Part shown: positions 36,761-47,386 of the stretch, piece after piece
How positions within the stretch are numbered: position 1 is the stretch's first letter
Layout: every line of letters starts with the position of its first letter
Assembly (NCBI GenBank): GCA_024195265.1
Contig: JAJLRJ010000010.1
Span: 26,397,676-26,461,675 of the forward strand
Reading direction: 5' to 3'
DNA: 64,000 nt
Source of the DNA: Dendrophyllia cribrosa
Lineage: Eukaryota > Cnidaria > Anthozoa > Scleractinia > Dendrophylliidae
The notes under the pieces: generated by a model
What the model was told of the DNA's origin: nothing
Database searches by the model: none
The model's input: the letters and a program-made list of their open reading frames with translations, nothing else
Position numbers and translations under genes: made by a program

Positions 36761-36949
36761 AATCCATTTTAGCATTGCAAGAAAATAGCCCAACCTGCCA
36801 TTATCGATTTGTAAATTTAAATTGGTTTGTTTGCGATCGACACTTGATGTCAGCTGTAAACGTTCTGCTTATCTTTCCAGTTTTTCTTTAAAGTAATTCC
36901 CTTAAAAAGTTTTTAAAATTTTGTTTTGTTTCGCAATGTTTTCGTACGT

Positions 36950-37936
36950 TTATCCTACATTAAAGTTTACTAAAACGCCCGTTGAGGCATTAAGTTCGAA
37001 ACTCATTTGTACGGTACTGGTAATATTAAATTCTCGTCGCTGAGTATAATTGCACTTCAGTATTCTTCGCACTGCAGCCTTTAGATTTCCACCAAAGTAG
37101 CCGTATAACAAGGGATCCAATGCGGCATTTAGGCATATCAAAAGTTGAGATGCTTTCCAAACAAGACCAGGTGAAGCCAAGTGAAAGTACATCAATGTTC
37201 GCGTGATCATAAAAGGTGACCAACAGATAACAAACGCTGTAGTTAAAGCTGCAAGTGTCTTTGCAACTTTCTTGTGTCTTTGATGCGATTTCTCAATGAA
37301 AGAGTTTTCCACTAACATACCTCTTGTGCGAAGAGCGCGATGAATGCGGGTTAGCGTGAAAATCATATACAACAAGGGGAGAATAAAGAACAGTGTTGCA
37401 TGCAAACTGTAGTATATTTGTCTTCCAATATCTCCCCATGTAGAATTAACACAAACCACGTCACCATTTGCTTGTGTTTCCACGCGATATATGTGCACCA
37501 AAGGTGAGCTCACTGCTAGGCACATGACCCAGATTATGAGTACTTTCCAATATTGTCTGCGTAGCCAGTCTCCAATTCTGGCATTAAAAGGGTCAATTAT
37601 AGCCTTCATTCTCTGATAGCTTATCACCACAAGTGTTGTGATGGAAGCTGTGTAAGTTGCTTCGACAAGGAATCCTTGAAGTTTACAAGTGTAGTCACCT
37701 CCTACCCAATGCCAGAAAAAACTGATAAGGTTCAGAATTGTAAGAAAAGTAAACAAGAGATCCGCAGACGCCAAATTTGCGACGAGCCACATCAGAGGGT
37801 AATATCTTCTCCTTATTTTCTTGAAGCAGGTTACTATAACCCACACATTACCAACGACTGACATAATAAAAACAGTGATGTAAAATATACTGAAAAAGAC
37901 CACCATGAATAGCGGGAAGCCATCACTGATTGCCAT
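36950..37936 (-). CDS. Class A (rhodopsin-family) G protein-coupled receptor, peptide-receptor-like
   Basis: The true start is the ATG at 37936 (MAISDGFPLF); the frame is open upstream only through a TTG. 328 residues, one exon. All seven helices are readable: TM1 with GNV, TM2 LANLASAD-type (VANLASADLL), ECL1 Trp, the TM3 Cys (YTCKLQGF) paired with the ECL2 Cys (VVCVNSTW), TM4 Trp, TM5 Pro (ILPLLYMIF), TM6 CWSPF, TM7 NAALDPLLY, then a short Cys-containing tail. Two oddities: the TM3 end reads SYQRM where DRY is expected (Arg kept, Asp and Tyr lost), and only about six residues precede TM1, so there is almost no extracellular N-terminus. General look is that of neuropeptide/amine-type receptors; the ligand is unknown. 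It lies antisense inside intron 1 of the CUB-LRR gene. Confidence 0.9.
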   Translation of the reverse strand: MAISDGFPLFMVVFFSIFYITVFIMSVVGNVWVIVTCFKKIRRRYYPLMWLVANLASADLLFTFLTILNLISFFWHWVGGDYTCKLQGFLVEATYTASITTLVVISYQRMKAIIDPFNARIGDWLRRQYWKVLIIWVMCLAVSSPLVHIYRVETQANGDVVCVNSTWGDIGRQIYYSLHATLFFILPLLYMIFTLTRIHRALRTRGMLVENSFIEKSHQRHKKVAKTLAALTTAFVICWSPFMITRTLMYFHLASPGLVWKASQLLICLNAALDPLLYGYFGGNLKAAVRRILKCNYTQRREFNITSTVQMSFELNASTGVLVNFNVG

Positions 37937-38399
37937 CGTTTCCAAGGCAAAAGCCTTATATCAGAGTTACAGGAGACCGCGAAAACTTAAGCTTTCTATC
38001 GGCTTTTTCTCGCTGATGAGTCTTCCAGGTGTTTTTCGCGGAAAGACTGAAGAGAAAAGTCTTTTTTTCAAATTCAATATCGGTGTTTTTTTTTCCTTGC
38101 GTAATGCGTCTGTTTTCAGCTTCCCTTAATTGCCGGTTTTATGCTATGTTCGCTTTTCGTTTTCCTATCAGCCTTCAATTCTGTGAATAAGAGCCTCAAG
38201 GAATTAGTTTGTTGTTTAAGATTATACTTGTAAAATACATCTTGCCTAATTACAATTTAGTGCTATCTACCATCATGCATGCAAAACGCCATTTACTTCG
38301 ATTTTCATTTGTTTTCTATCTTTCTGGGCGGGCCTCTTTCTCATGGGAACTAATATACGTTCGTTACCTTTTGTTAACGTGAATCGCTCCTCGTGGGAG

Positions 38400-38640
38400 T
38401 TTACTCTTAACTCTTAAAATAGAATAATCTCGACTGAATTTTTTTCCTCATGCATGATCCATGTGCTGACTACTAATTTATTCATGCGCATGTTTGGTTA
38501 CAGCTGTTAATTCATGAGAGAATAAATGCTCCAAGTTTAGTCAGTTTACGTCCTGCTTGGTGAAGTAACAATTAAAGTGTTTGTAACTCTCTTATTATCG
38601 AACTACTTAAAATGTAGATCTTTAATGTTGAATTTTTTTA
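38400..38640. repeat. GPCR 3'-flank duplication, copy 3
   Basis: The copy adjoining the third, deleted GPCR unit. It joins directly to the remnant coding sequence at about 38640. Confidence 0.75.
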
Positions 38641-38765
38641 TGAGCCACATCCTTATTTTCTTGTAGCAGGTTACTATAAACGACTGACATAATGAAAACA
38701 GTGATGTAAAATATACTGAAGAAGGCCACCATAAATAGTAGGAAACCGGCATCGCTGATTGCCAT
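38640..38765 (-). pseudogene. GPCR pseudogene, only the N-terminal/TM1 remnant
   Basis: The ATG at 38765 gives MAISDAGFLLFMVAFFSIFY then ITVFIMSVV, matching TM1 of the intact gene. A deletion then shifts the frame and the remnant of intracellular loop 1 (tgctacaagaaaataagga) runs into 3'-flank sequence. Everything from TM2 on is missing. The 5' flank (to about 38870, tctcgctgatgattctttca) is shared with the other two copies. Confidence 0.85.
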
Positions 38766-38869
38766 CGTTTCCAAGGCAAAAGCGTTGTATCAGAGTTAAA
38801 GACGACCGCGAGATGATTTATATTCAATTTGGCTATTTCTCGCTGATGATTCTTTCAGGTGTTTTTGTT

Positions 38870-39872
38870 TGTTCAGCCTCCTTAACCGTTTAAATTGTAT
38901 TTGTTGTGAGCCCCCAGGCAAGTAGCACACTAATCTTTGGTTTGCCTGTGATTCCTTGGGTTCCCTGCGCCTTATGTTATGCAGGCGGCAGTCTCGATTT
39001 TTGTTTGTCAAGATGATTTTGAGCAAGCGTACGTCCAGCGGTGTCATCATAACTTAGATGCGCCTGGCTCTGGATGCGTCTTTCGCCGTTCATAGCACGT
39101 GCTCGCTTCTATTCTTCGATTTCAAAGTAAGTGTTTCTATTTGCGTGACACAAATACGCATTGAGAACTGGGTAGCGTGATGTTTTACATTTGTTTACTC
39201 GTGACTGCTCTGTGATACAACAACAAGTTTAGACCAATCATAGGGAACCCACACTCTTGTTTGTAAATTGTAAACTGCAACGTTCATTTACCCGTTGTTT
39301 CCTTGAATTTGTTAAGGAGCCAAGTGGATATGAGATGCATTTTGAGATACGAAACGATGTTCCTCGCGTAGCTTTGACCGTTACAATATTGCACAAAGCT
39401 GCTTTATGGTTATCGCGTCTGAAAGTTGTTTATTCTAATGCTGTTACGCGGCTCATTATCGTTTTGCGTTTCACTGTTGGTTATTAATTTATTAACATTT
39501 TGACAGCGTAACATTTTGACAGCCTATCAAAAAATGCATCTCACAACGACGGCCATTCTACTTGGCTCTGCAATAGATTCATTTACCATTTTGACTCCAT
39601 TTTCAGTTTACAAATATCGTATTCAGTTTACAAATATAATAAGCGTGTGGGTTTCCTATGCCTGAATCAAAGGTCACAACAAATTTAACATATTACGTTA
39701 TTCAGTTGTCTCGTTTCACACAATGCATATATTTATGTTCATCATTTTCGAAACAAAGTTTGCTTTCTTTGAACGGCTTTTACAAATGACTTTCGGTCCG
39801 CCATCCCCTCAGTATCAAAAGACCGTTCCATATTCACAAGTTGGCTCATAGGAACCTTTGATTTTGTTGTAG
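38870..39872. other. End of intron 1, no gene recognised
   Basis: Short ORFs here have no ATG-plus-donor arrangement consistent with the receptor gene. The acceptor for CUB1 lies at its right edge (tttgttgtAG). Confidence 0.4.
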
Positions 39873-40029
39873 GTTGCGGTTCAGTGGTAAACAATACGCT
39901 AAAAAGTCCCGGATATCCCCGTAACTACCCACCCAACACGAACTGTCTGTATCTTGTTCATATCCCAAACGGCATGGCAATGAAAGTTTCCTTTAACTAT
40001 TTTAACGTGGAGGATGATTCAACTTGCTA
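39873..40029 (+). CDS. Receptor exon 2: CUB domain 1, first half
   Basis: 157 bp, phase 1 in and phase 2 out (donor TA|GTAAGT). It encodes [20 protein letters not shown] then NTNCLYLVHIPNGMAMKVSF, the canonical CUB start (Cys, L.SPGYP..YP, NC.YL) and ends at DDSTC, so three of the four conserved CUB cysteines are here. CUB domains are extracellular beta-sandwich binding modules. Confidence 0.9.
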
Positions 40030-40371
40030 GTAAGTACCTAATTTTACCTAAGAGCATGATAAGTCCAGTAACAATTTTTTGTAACAAAAAATAAATAAAT
40101 AAATAAAAACCACTTTATTCAAGTGTCTATGTATTTAGCACGAAAGTACTAACTGAGTACACTGTTTCTACGTCCCCTTCTGGAGACGGGACCGCCATTT
40201 CTACGTAGTCATCCGAGCCATGTGAAGGACTAGCCGTTGGCTTCTTGGGTTAGTTGAATATACAGTCAACTCTCTAGATCTTCAGCTCTTAGACGAACAC
40301 GGTCGAAACGAAAACAGCAAAACGAGTGACTGCAGTGAGGTAGCGACCAACTTTAGGTCTCCGTATAGAGA

Positions 40372-40445
40372 CAACCTCGTTCCCAGGGTCCTCCTCTTCC
40401 CTCTAGGGGGGCGGGAAGAGGAAGACCCTGAGAACGAGGTTGGTT
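40372..40445. mobile_element. Foldback with cctcgttcccagggtc ends, second copy
   Basis: acaacctcgttcccagggtc and the inverse gaccctgagaacgaggttgg flank ctcttccc / gggaagag. Same family as 13479-13568. It ends 71 bp before exon 3. Confidence 0.8.
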
Positions 40446-40516
40446 CAGCGAGAGTTGAGGCATATTCGTTTGATATTGAGCTTACTCCAGACCTTTACTT
40501 TTTTCTTTCCATGCAG

Positions 40517-40692
40517 CTATGACTCTCTGGAGATTATTAATGACAGAAACCAGAAGTTTGGTATGTACTGTGGTATGCAGACTGGTCGAACAATTACTGT
40601 AACTGGACTGGACTATGCGGTGTTGATATTCCGCTCAGATAGCAGTTATCAATTAAAAGGATTCCAGTTATTTTTTACCCCTATTCCAGTTG
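40517..40692 (+). CDS. Receptor exon 3: CUB domain 1, second half
   Basis: 176 bp, phase 2 in (completing Tyr) and phase 1 out (GTTG|GTAAGT). It encodes YDSLEIINDRNQKFGMYCGM ending FFTPIPV. The YDSLEI acidic strand and the fourth Cys (YCG) complete a two-disulfide CUB fold of about 110 residues with exon 2. Confidence 0.9.
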
Positions 40693-41095
40693 GTAAGTAA
40701 AATAGCATCGCCTTGTTTCTTATAAGGGGACTTTGTCATGGATATTTTTATTTTAGGGGTGGGGACGGTCAAAACTGTGCTAAAAATAAAACTTATCTAT
40801 CCTCCTCTGCAGGCCTCTGGGCAGACTGGGCTCGAAGGTCGGAAGGAGACTGGAAGGAGAATAAGAAAGAAGAGAACGACTGGAAACGAGAGACCCAGAC
40901 CCCTCCCAATTTTCTTCCAGTCTCTTCTTTTGAGTTTCCTACAACTTCGCACTTTTTCTTATACACTAAATTATTCTAGAATACCAGGAAAAGATGTCAG
41001 TTCAATTCTCTTAGGGAGAACAAGCGATAAGAAGAAAACATTAGCACAATTTGTAATCCATTTTTATCCTTGCCATACATCATAAGAAACATTTA

Positions 41096-41845
41096 CAGTT
41101 CCAGTTTTTCACTTGGATGTAGTTAAACCAAAGTAATGACTCTAGCCAATCACAACAAACAATCCAATGAACCAATCACAACAAACAATCCAATGAACCA
41201 ATCACAACAAACAATCCAATGAACCAATCACAACAAACAATCCAATGAACCAATCACAACAAACAATCCGATGAACCAATCACAACAAACAATCCAATGA
41301 ACCAAACACAACAAACAATCCGATGAACCAATCACAACAAACAATCCAATGAACCAATCACCACAAACAATCCAATGAACCAATCACAACAAACAATCCA
41401 ATGAATCAATCACAACAAACAATCCAATGAACCAATCACAACAAACAATCCAATGAACCAATCACAAGAAACAATCCGATCAACCAATCACAACAAACAA
41501 TCCAATGAACCAATCACAACAAACAATCCAATGAACCAATCACAACAAACAATCCGATGAACCAATCACAACAAACAATCCAACGAACCAATCACAACAA
41601 ACAATCCAATGAACCAATCACAACAAACAATCCAATGAACCAACCACAACTCGAAGCAAATAAATGTAGCTGGCGCCAAGCGCGGGAAAACCCATGCAAG
41701 CACGTCACAGTTGGTTTTGGTTTTATGTCTGTCTTTTTGAGAAAGTGGCGCCCGATTTATTAGCCAATCACACAGCGTAGCAATGCAAAACCAGAGCAAA
41801 TACGAAATTACTTCCGATACTCAACTGAAAAGGGCTCTAGTTAAA
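41096..41845. mobile_element. CCAAT-MITE family copy with internal minisatellite expansion
   Basis: The two ends (tgtagttaaaccaaagtaat... and ...ggcgccaagcgcgggaaaac, tagccaatcacacagcgtag) are those of the family at 44801-45086 and 55451-55725 in the latter's orientation. In those copies the segment between is a single ccaatcgcagcag...caatccaatgaaccaatca; here it has grown to ~505 bp. Confidence 0.8.
41146..41650. repeat. 26-bp minisatellite, about 19 units
   Basis: Head-to-tail units ccaatcacaacaaacaatcc + aatgaa with rare substitutions (caatccgatgaa, ccacaaacaa, cacaagaaac). Each unit carries CCAAT plus a second CCAAT-like site. The few mismatches imply recent growth. Confidence 0.95.
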
Positions 41846-42491
41846 AACAAATATTTTTGGTTCATTGATGCAAATATCCCTCTTGGCTCTTGGAAGTAAC
41901 GTCGCCTATTTAGTTAATATAATGAGTACGAAGGCGATTTTTGTTTTGTTGTTTATTGATTGCAATAACGAGAGACATTTCTCGCGGAAACAATGGTTAT
42001 ATACTATTTAATCCGTATGATACTTTCTCCTTAAACAGGAAATGCAACAACTACGGAGTTACCGTCAAATGGTAGTGTATTACCGAAATCTTTGTGTTTC
42101 TTAGTTTATGCATTCCACTTACTTACAGAATCATTCTGTATTTTTTCTTTTTCGCTTAACGCCATCGGCACCCAGTTTGTTATTTAACTCATTATTTGCT
42201 GCACGTAGCAGCATACCTCCTCCTTAGGGGAAAACACTTCCAGGTTTAAACATGAGGGAGTGCTCATAACCGGAATTTTGAAAGAAACCCTTGAAAGGTA
42301 AAAAAGTTTCTCATTTTGTGTCGTGGGTCCAGTTTATTTTATACGTAAGCTACCGAGAAACGTTTGAAACGGAACAGTCCAATCAAATCCGTCATTTTGA
42401 CTCTTTAAAGCGAGGTAGTCCACCCCTTGGCAAGAAACGTTTGATTTTGGTGCATAGATAAATGGACAACCATCCACAGCTGATACAATAA

Positions 42492-43090
42492 TTGGTAATG
42501 TGGTGAGAGCACTCGCCTCTCACCAATGTGGCCCGGATTCGATTTCGCGGGGGGGTGGGGGGGGGGGGGGGGGGGGGGGGGTACTCTCATATATTAGCTA
42601 TACGAGTATGTGCCGCTGTGAAGGGTATGGTTTTTAAGCAGTTTAGTATAGGATAGGGTATACAAATCAGAGAGAATAGGGTATCATTTGCCGGGAAACA
42701 GATCAGTGGTATGAAGAATTAAGTCTAGAATAGGAATTGAAACTCGGAAGAGAAAGAAAATGTGACGTTGTAAGATATTGTTTTAATTAGCGTATATTTG
42801 ACTGTAATGATGATACCGTTCTAAAAATAGCAAGGCTGGAATAGGGTAGGGATTTTCAGTGTCCAGTCTAGTATAGGGTTGCAAAATCAGCTGAACATGG
42901 TCTGGTATGGGGTAAGGGTTTCAGAGTCCCAGCAGCACACCCCCACCCAAAAATATACAGAGTACCCCCCCCGGGGGACGTGGATTGAGTTTGTTGTTGG
43001 TTCTCGTTCTTGCTACGAGGATTTCTCTCCGGATACTCAGGTTTTCCTCTCTTCACAAAAACTGAGCCAACATTCGATCCAGAGATAGTG
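42492..43090 (+). mobile_element. tRNA-derived SINE split by a poly-G-ended element
   Basis: The head at 42492-42548 (gtggtgagagcactcgcctc, cccggattcgatttcg) and the body at 42977-43090 (gagtttgttgttggttctcg, ctctccggatactcaggttt) are the two halves of the SINE seen intact at 23042-23212, here on the plus strand. The insertion 42549-42976 separates them. Confidence 0.75.
42549..42976. mobile_element. DNA element with G-run/C-run ends, copy B
   Basis: It begins with a G tract of over 30 bases followed by gtactctcat and ends tacccccccccggggg. The interior (tatgtgccgctgtgaagggt, gtctggtatggggtaagggt) matches 21548-22702. A poly-G start of this length may also be partly an assembly artefact. Confidence 0.65.
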
Positions 43091-43240
43091 AAAGTGAAAC
43101 AGAGCCTCTCTCTAGATTTCCACTGCAAAATTCCCATTGATAAATAATCGAATCACTAAATAAAAATTACTCCTTTATTAAAGTGTCTAAGTCATTTAGC
43201 TATTACAGCAAGCTAATTGGGGACACCATACTTCATTTAA

Positions 43241-43510
43241 AGGGGAGAGGGACTCCCCTATAAAAATGACGGGGGTGCTCGTCGGGAAAATTTCGAAAAA
43301 CACCCTAAAAGGTACCAGAATCTTGTTTGATAGGCGTGGCTCAAACATATTTTTACTCCTAAGATGTACCAATTTTATACAACACAAGACATATTATGTC
43401 ATATATTTTCAGTTCAATACCCTAAAAGGTACCGCGATAATTCTAACCATGACCCCTAAAAGGTATGACGAGCACCCCTGTTATTTTCATATCGGGGTCC
43501 CCTCCCCCGG
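43241..43510. mobile_element. MITE with gggtgctcgtc inner ends
   Basis: The left end ggggagagggactcccct...gacgggggtgctcgtc faces gacgagcacccctgttattt...ggggtcccctccccc. The interior repeats caccctaaaaggtacc three times. Confidence 0.7.
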
Positions 43511-43865
43511 GACTTCATTCACTATATAATTATTTTAATTTAATTTTCGCTTGCATGCTTCAATCATTCAAATTGGTATTTCTTGGCGTTACGGAAGTCA
43601 ATGATTGTTGGTTAACTATTCTGTTGTATTGTGTTGTACTGTTCATTTTCTTTTGGATCTTTTATTTTACGTCACTTGGTGATCGCAACATCCTCGACAC
43701 CACGAAACTGCCATTCAAATCATGTTTTACGGTTATACCCTAAAGAAGAACGGCCGTGCCGTTCGAAATCAATCGGTTAAAAAAATATTACTTACTGTAC
43801 GATCAGCCTTTCATTTTATTTTTTCCAAGAGAGTTAAAAGTATTGCTTTTCTTTATAAATAACAG

Positions 43866-44025
43866 GTTGTGGATCAGTTGTGAACAATTCATTAAAAAGC
43901 CCTGGATATCCAAATATGTACCCGCGCAACATGAACTGTATTTATTTGGTTCCAATACCGCAGGGCATGACAATGAAAATTTCATTCAAGAAATTCAGCT
44001 TGGAGTACACCGATGACACATGCAG
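43866..44025 (+). CDS. Receptor exon 4: CUB domain 2, first half
   Basis: 160 bp, phase 1 in, phase 2 out (TGCAG|GTAGGT). It encodes [20 protein letters not shown] then [20 protein letters not shown] and ends TDDTC. It is an obvious duplicate of exon 2 (the same GCGSVVN start and intron positions). Confidence 0.9.
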
Positions 44026-44167
44026 GTAGGTAATTGCATTACTCGACCTGAATGGAATGAAATTCCAAAAGTATTAAACGGCCTAGTTTTGTTTGATTTT
44101 ACTTAGGGACGATTTACACGGTACAACTTTGTCGCATGCGACACGCTTAGGATATGCTTACGACACG

Positions 44168-44336
44168 AATAGACCAATTCTGATATATTAAAATTCATAC
44201 TTGTCTCCGAGGCTTAGGGGAATAAAACAAAAGAAATCACATCGAGGTTCAGGTATGAATAATTTATTTCTTTTGTTTTATTCCCCTAAGCCTCGGAGCC
44301 AAGTATGAATTTTAATATATCGGAATTGGTCTATTG
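44168..44336. mobile_element. Long foldback (~65-75-bp arms)
   Basis: gaccaattctgatatattaa through gcttaggggaataaaacaaa on the left is repeated in inverse on the right with only two or three differences, around a ~15-base loop. It may be the core of a larger element reaching 44105-44400. Confidence 0.8.
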
Positions 44337-44800
44337 CTTCGTGTAAATCAACACAAGTCATGTCGAAACCATGGCGTAAGCATATCGCATGCAACGAAAT
44401 TAAACTGTACAATGGTAACAATGCGCATAATATGTTGCGTCATTTGCGCGTGCACTAGCACGCGCCTGCATTCTGAAGCTAGAGGGTTTCCTTTGAGGAT
44501 TTTGGTTCCTTTAGTAAATAAGTTGTTGTTTCCTCCTAAACGAGCATGGTGACTTACCTTTTTTATTCCATGTAATTGAAGAAAATACTACTCTCCATTA
44601 TATATCCAAATTTGAAGAAATTTTCTTTAGTAGATTTTGAAATATTCTCATGGAATCATTTTTTACAATCGGCTAGTATTTAGCGCTTCATTGGGAGCGT
44701 GCAAATGCTAAAATTGGCATATTATTTCTTTTTTCGTAAACTTTAAGGCTTTTCACGATGACATAATTGTTCTGCTGTCATAAAAATAATACTAGTATTT

Positions 44801-45086
44801 TAGAGCAGTTTTCAATTGACTGTCGAAAGTAATTACACAATTGCTTTGGTTTTGCATTGCTATGCTTTGTGATTGGCTAAAAAATCTCGCGCCACTTTCT
44901 CGACCAATCAGAAGTAAAACCAAAACCAATCGTGACTTGCTCGCACGCGTTTTCCCGCGCTTGGCGCCCGCGACATGTAATTGCTTCGAGCTCTGATTGG
45001 TTCATTGGATTGTTTACGACTGCTGTGATTGGTCAGAGTAATTACTTTGGTTTTGGTTTTACGACACTCAATTGAAAACTGCTCTA
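44801..45086. mobile_element. CCAAT-MITE family, best complete copy
   Basis: The TIRs tagagcagttttcaattgac and its inverse (tcaattgaaaactgctcta) enclose 286 bp with tctcgcgccactttctcgac, cccgcgcttggcgcccg and several gattgg (inverted CCAAT) motifs. No ORF. Confidence 0.85.
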
Positions 45087-46010
45087 TTGTTTATAATAAC
45101 TTTCTGGAAATAATGGTTGCCTCGCGCTCAAGGCTAGGATTTTCAATATTGCCGTCACAAGAGAGCACTAGCTATATACTACAGCGCTATAAGTCCTATA
45201 ACGTGAAAACGAGCATGGTGACCCCCTCTTTTTATTTTTTTATGTATTCGATGTAATAAATGACTGTGAAAAGTTTTCGCGTTCGAAGAACGCAATCCTA
45301 ATTTCGTGTTGGTTGTCCTGTGGTTTATGTGCAGTAAAATTTGGGATTTTTTGGTAGACGGTCTTCCAAATGGCCGCCCCTATTGTTTTTTTTCAGGGGC
45401 TCATTTCCGCCGGAAATTCCTTCGAACGCGTCTCCATAATCTGTGATTACTGCTAGTATAACTTCTATTTCGATGGAATCACCTTATATTTACTCGTTGT
45501 ATCAGCTTTGCAGTAGTCCTTGGACTTCTCGTTAGTATATTGATTCATTTTAGCTGATTAGGTCTCCTCCTGTGAGATCCAACGAAAAACCAGCAGGATC
45601 TTCGTCCACGGTTTTTGCAGTTAAACAAATTTAATCACCTTAAGCAACGAGAACGCTGAACATCCCGGAAGTCACGATCAGTAACCGGAAGTCTTGTGTT
45701 TCTTTTTATGGAACCGGCTTCAAGTTCAAACAAAGAAAAGGAAAGTTTTTTTTATTAACGTCATAATAGCATTATACCCAATAACGTTATAACCCATAAT
45801 AACGTTATATCCAATGAAGACAAAAGAAGCAAGAAGAAAATTCAGTCAGCTTCCGGTTGCTATTCCTAACATCCGGGAAATCAACGTTATCGTTCTCATC
45901 AACGTTCTCGATGGATGGCCAGGATTTTTATTTTTGTTTTAACCAGGATGAAAGTGGATTGCAACTTAACAAATTAGGTCAAATTTTGTTTTATTGATTT
46001 TTCTTTTCAG

Positions 46011-46183
46011 TCTTGACTTTTTCAAGATAACCAATGAAAATAACGACTCTCCCAGCCTGCACTGCGGTCAGAAGACCGGGCATACAGTACTTGTTATTGG
46101 AGAGGTTGTTTTGATGACATTTCATTCAGATGTCATGATTGAAAGAGAAGGATTTCTGATACTTTTCGCTTCTGTTCCACATG
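46011..46183 (+). CDS. Receptor exon 5: CUB domain 2, second half
   Basis: 173 bp, phase 2 in (Ser), phase 1 out (CATG|GTAAGT). It encodes LDFFKITNENNDSPSLHCGQ and ends LILFASVPH. The fourth CUB Cys (LHCGQ) is present. The YDSLEI strand of CUB1 has become LDFFKI here. Confidence 0.88.
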
Positions 46184-46345
46184 GTAAGTTCCCCCGGGGG
46201 ATGGCGAGTACCCCAAGGGGATGGTGAGTACCCCCGGGGGATGGTGAATACCAAACCACGAATTTCAACCAAAAGATACGACGATCACCCCATCACATTT
46301 ATATGGGACTCCCCCGGGGGTGTTCACCATCCCCCGGGGGTACTG
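46184..46345. repeat. Short tandem repeats of gagtacccccgggggatggt at a splice donor
   Basis: Three ~20-bp units start six bases after the donor of exon 5, and a further pair in inverse (ttcaccatcccccgggggta) ends near 46341. The CCCCCGGGGG palindrome occurs four times. Confidence 0.75.
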
Positions 46346-46887
46346 TTTGAATCGAAAATAACCACGGTCAGAGTTATTCTGATACGTTTTAAGTTATTAA
46401 GCCATAAAAAATATGATGCAAAGTTTGTGCAATATAAATATGCAACTTTCCAGAAAGAATAGATACGTCTTAAGATTAGAAGTTAATGTGAGTTACACCC
46501 ACAAAACGTGTCCCCCCCCCCTCCGGGTAAGTACCGCTGTGCATGCTCAATTTATCTCGTACCAAAGATATTGTCTTTGAAGAGAACACCTGGTAAAATC
46601 CGTCGTGTTCGCATATCTGATTGGTTATGACCAGCGTTACCGTTTGCGGTTGTATTTTCAAAAGTTTGTTCTGCACGCGCGCGCATAAGTGAGCTTAAAA
46701 ATGTCTTAACACTTCCATGAAAACGCCTTCTTGGAACAAATTCAACTGAGCGAAATTGGATTTACATTGTTCTAGCTTCTTAGTAAAATTTTTCCAATAC
46801 CCTTGTCAGAAGACATTTAGTTGCACATGTTGTGTTTGTTTGACCACCCCACGCAACATCATTGCAACAACACGCAGCCTTGTTGTA

Positions 46888-47060
46888 CACCCGGGGGGGG
46901 GGCGGGGGGGGGTACTCCCATATGAAAGCTGTAGTTATGTGCTTTTTGGTATTGTGATCCTTAGCCAGAGTTCCTTTAAATTGATTTTATACCCTTAAAT
47001 AGGACCAGAGTTTAAGAACCTTCGCGTCACACACCTTTCCTAAATTGATGGGAGCACCCC
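46888..47060. mobile_element. G-run-ended MITE-like element
   Basis: ccgggggggg...ggtactcccatatgaa at the left and aattgatgggagcacccccg at the right are imperfect inverse ends; about 170 bp. It looks like the class at 42549-42976 but with a different interior. Confidence 0.45.
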
Positions 47061-47386
47061 CGTCCGAGTATTTGATGATGCATTATAAATGCTGCGTCTG
47101 TTTGATGGGGGCTTAACTTGATATAGGCCCCCCACTTTTAAGTCCCCCTGGTTATAGGCCCATCAGTTGGTAACAAACATTATCCCGGTTGTTATATACT
47201 AGCACACCACTGTGCCCTAACGCAATTCTTTACAAACATTTACACCAAATTAACTAAAACAACGCTTATAATTTCGCAATATTTTTTGCTTGCCAGCCAA
47301 AATACCCTTACGAAGTTGTATAAGTCCAGGGCTTATAATCGGGATTTTACGGTATTTAATCAGCTTTCTACTTCGTTGCTCTGCAG

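Larger units (their letters stand above)
31193..39872 (+). other. Intron 1 of the receptor gene, hosting antisense GPCR genes
   Basis: GT at 31193 to AG at 39871-39872, 8680 bp. It contains, on the minus strand, one intact GPCR gene, two pseudogene copies, duplicated flanks and DNA elements. If exon 1 belongs elsewhere this would be intergenic instead. Confidence 0.5.

Noticed and set aside
37937..37945. Three extra residues at the GPCR N-terminus
   Set aside because: The codon at 37945 is TTG; both pseudogene copies also begin at the MAISD methionine.
41146..41650. CRISPR-like direct repeats
   Set aside because: Units are head-to-tail with no unique spacers, in an animal intron; a minisatellite.
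42549..42581. Poly-G run as a biological G-quadruplex of special note
   Set aside because: Homopolymer length is unreliable in assemblies and similar G-runs mark the ends of a TE family.
43756..44016. 86-codon ORF overlapping exon 4
   Set aside because: A different frame from the CUB frame, which has correct splice sites and conserved cysteines.
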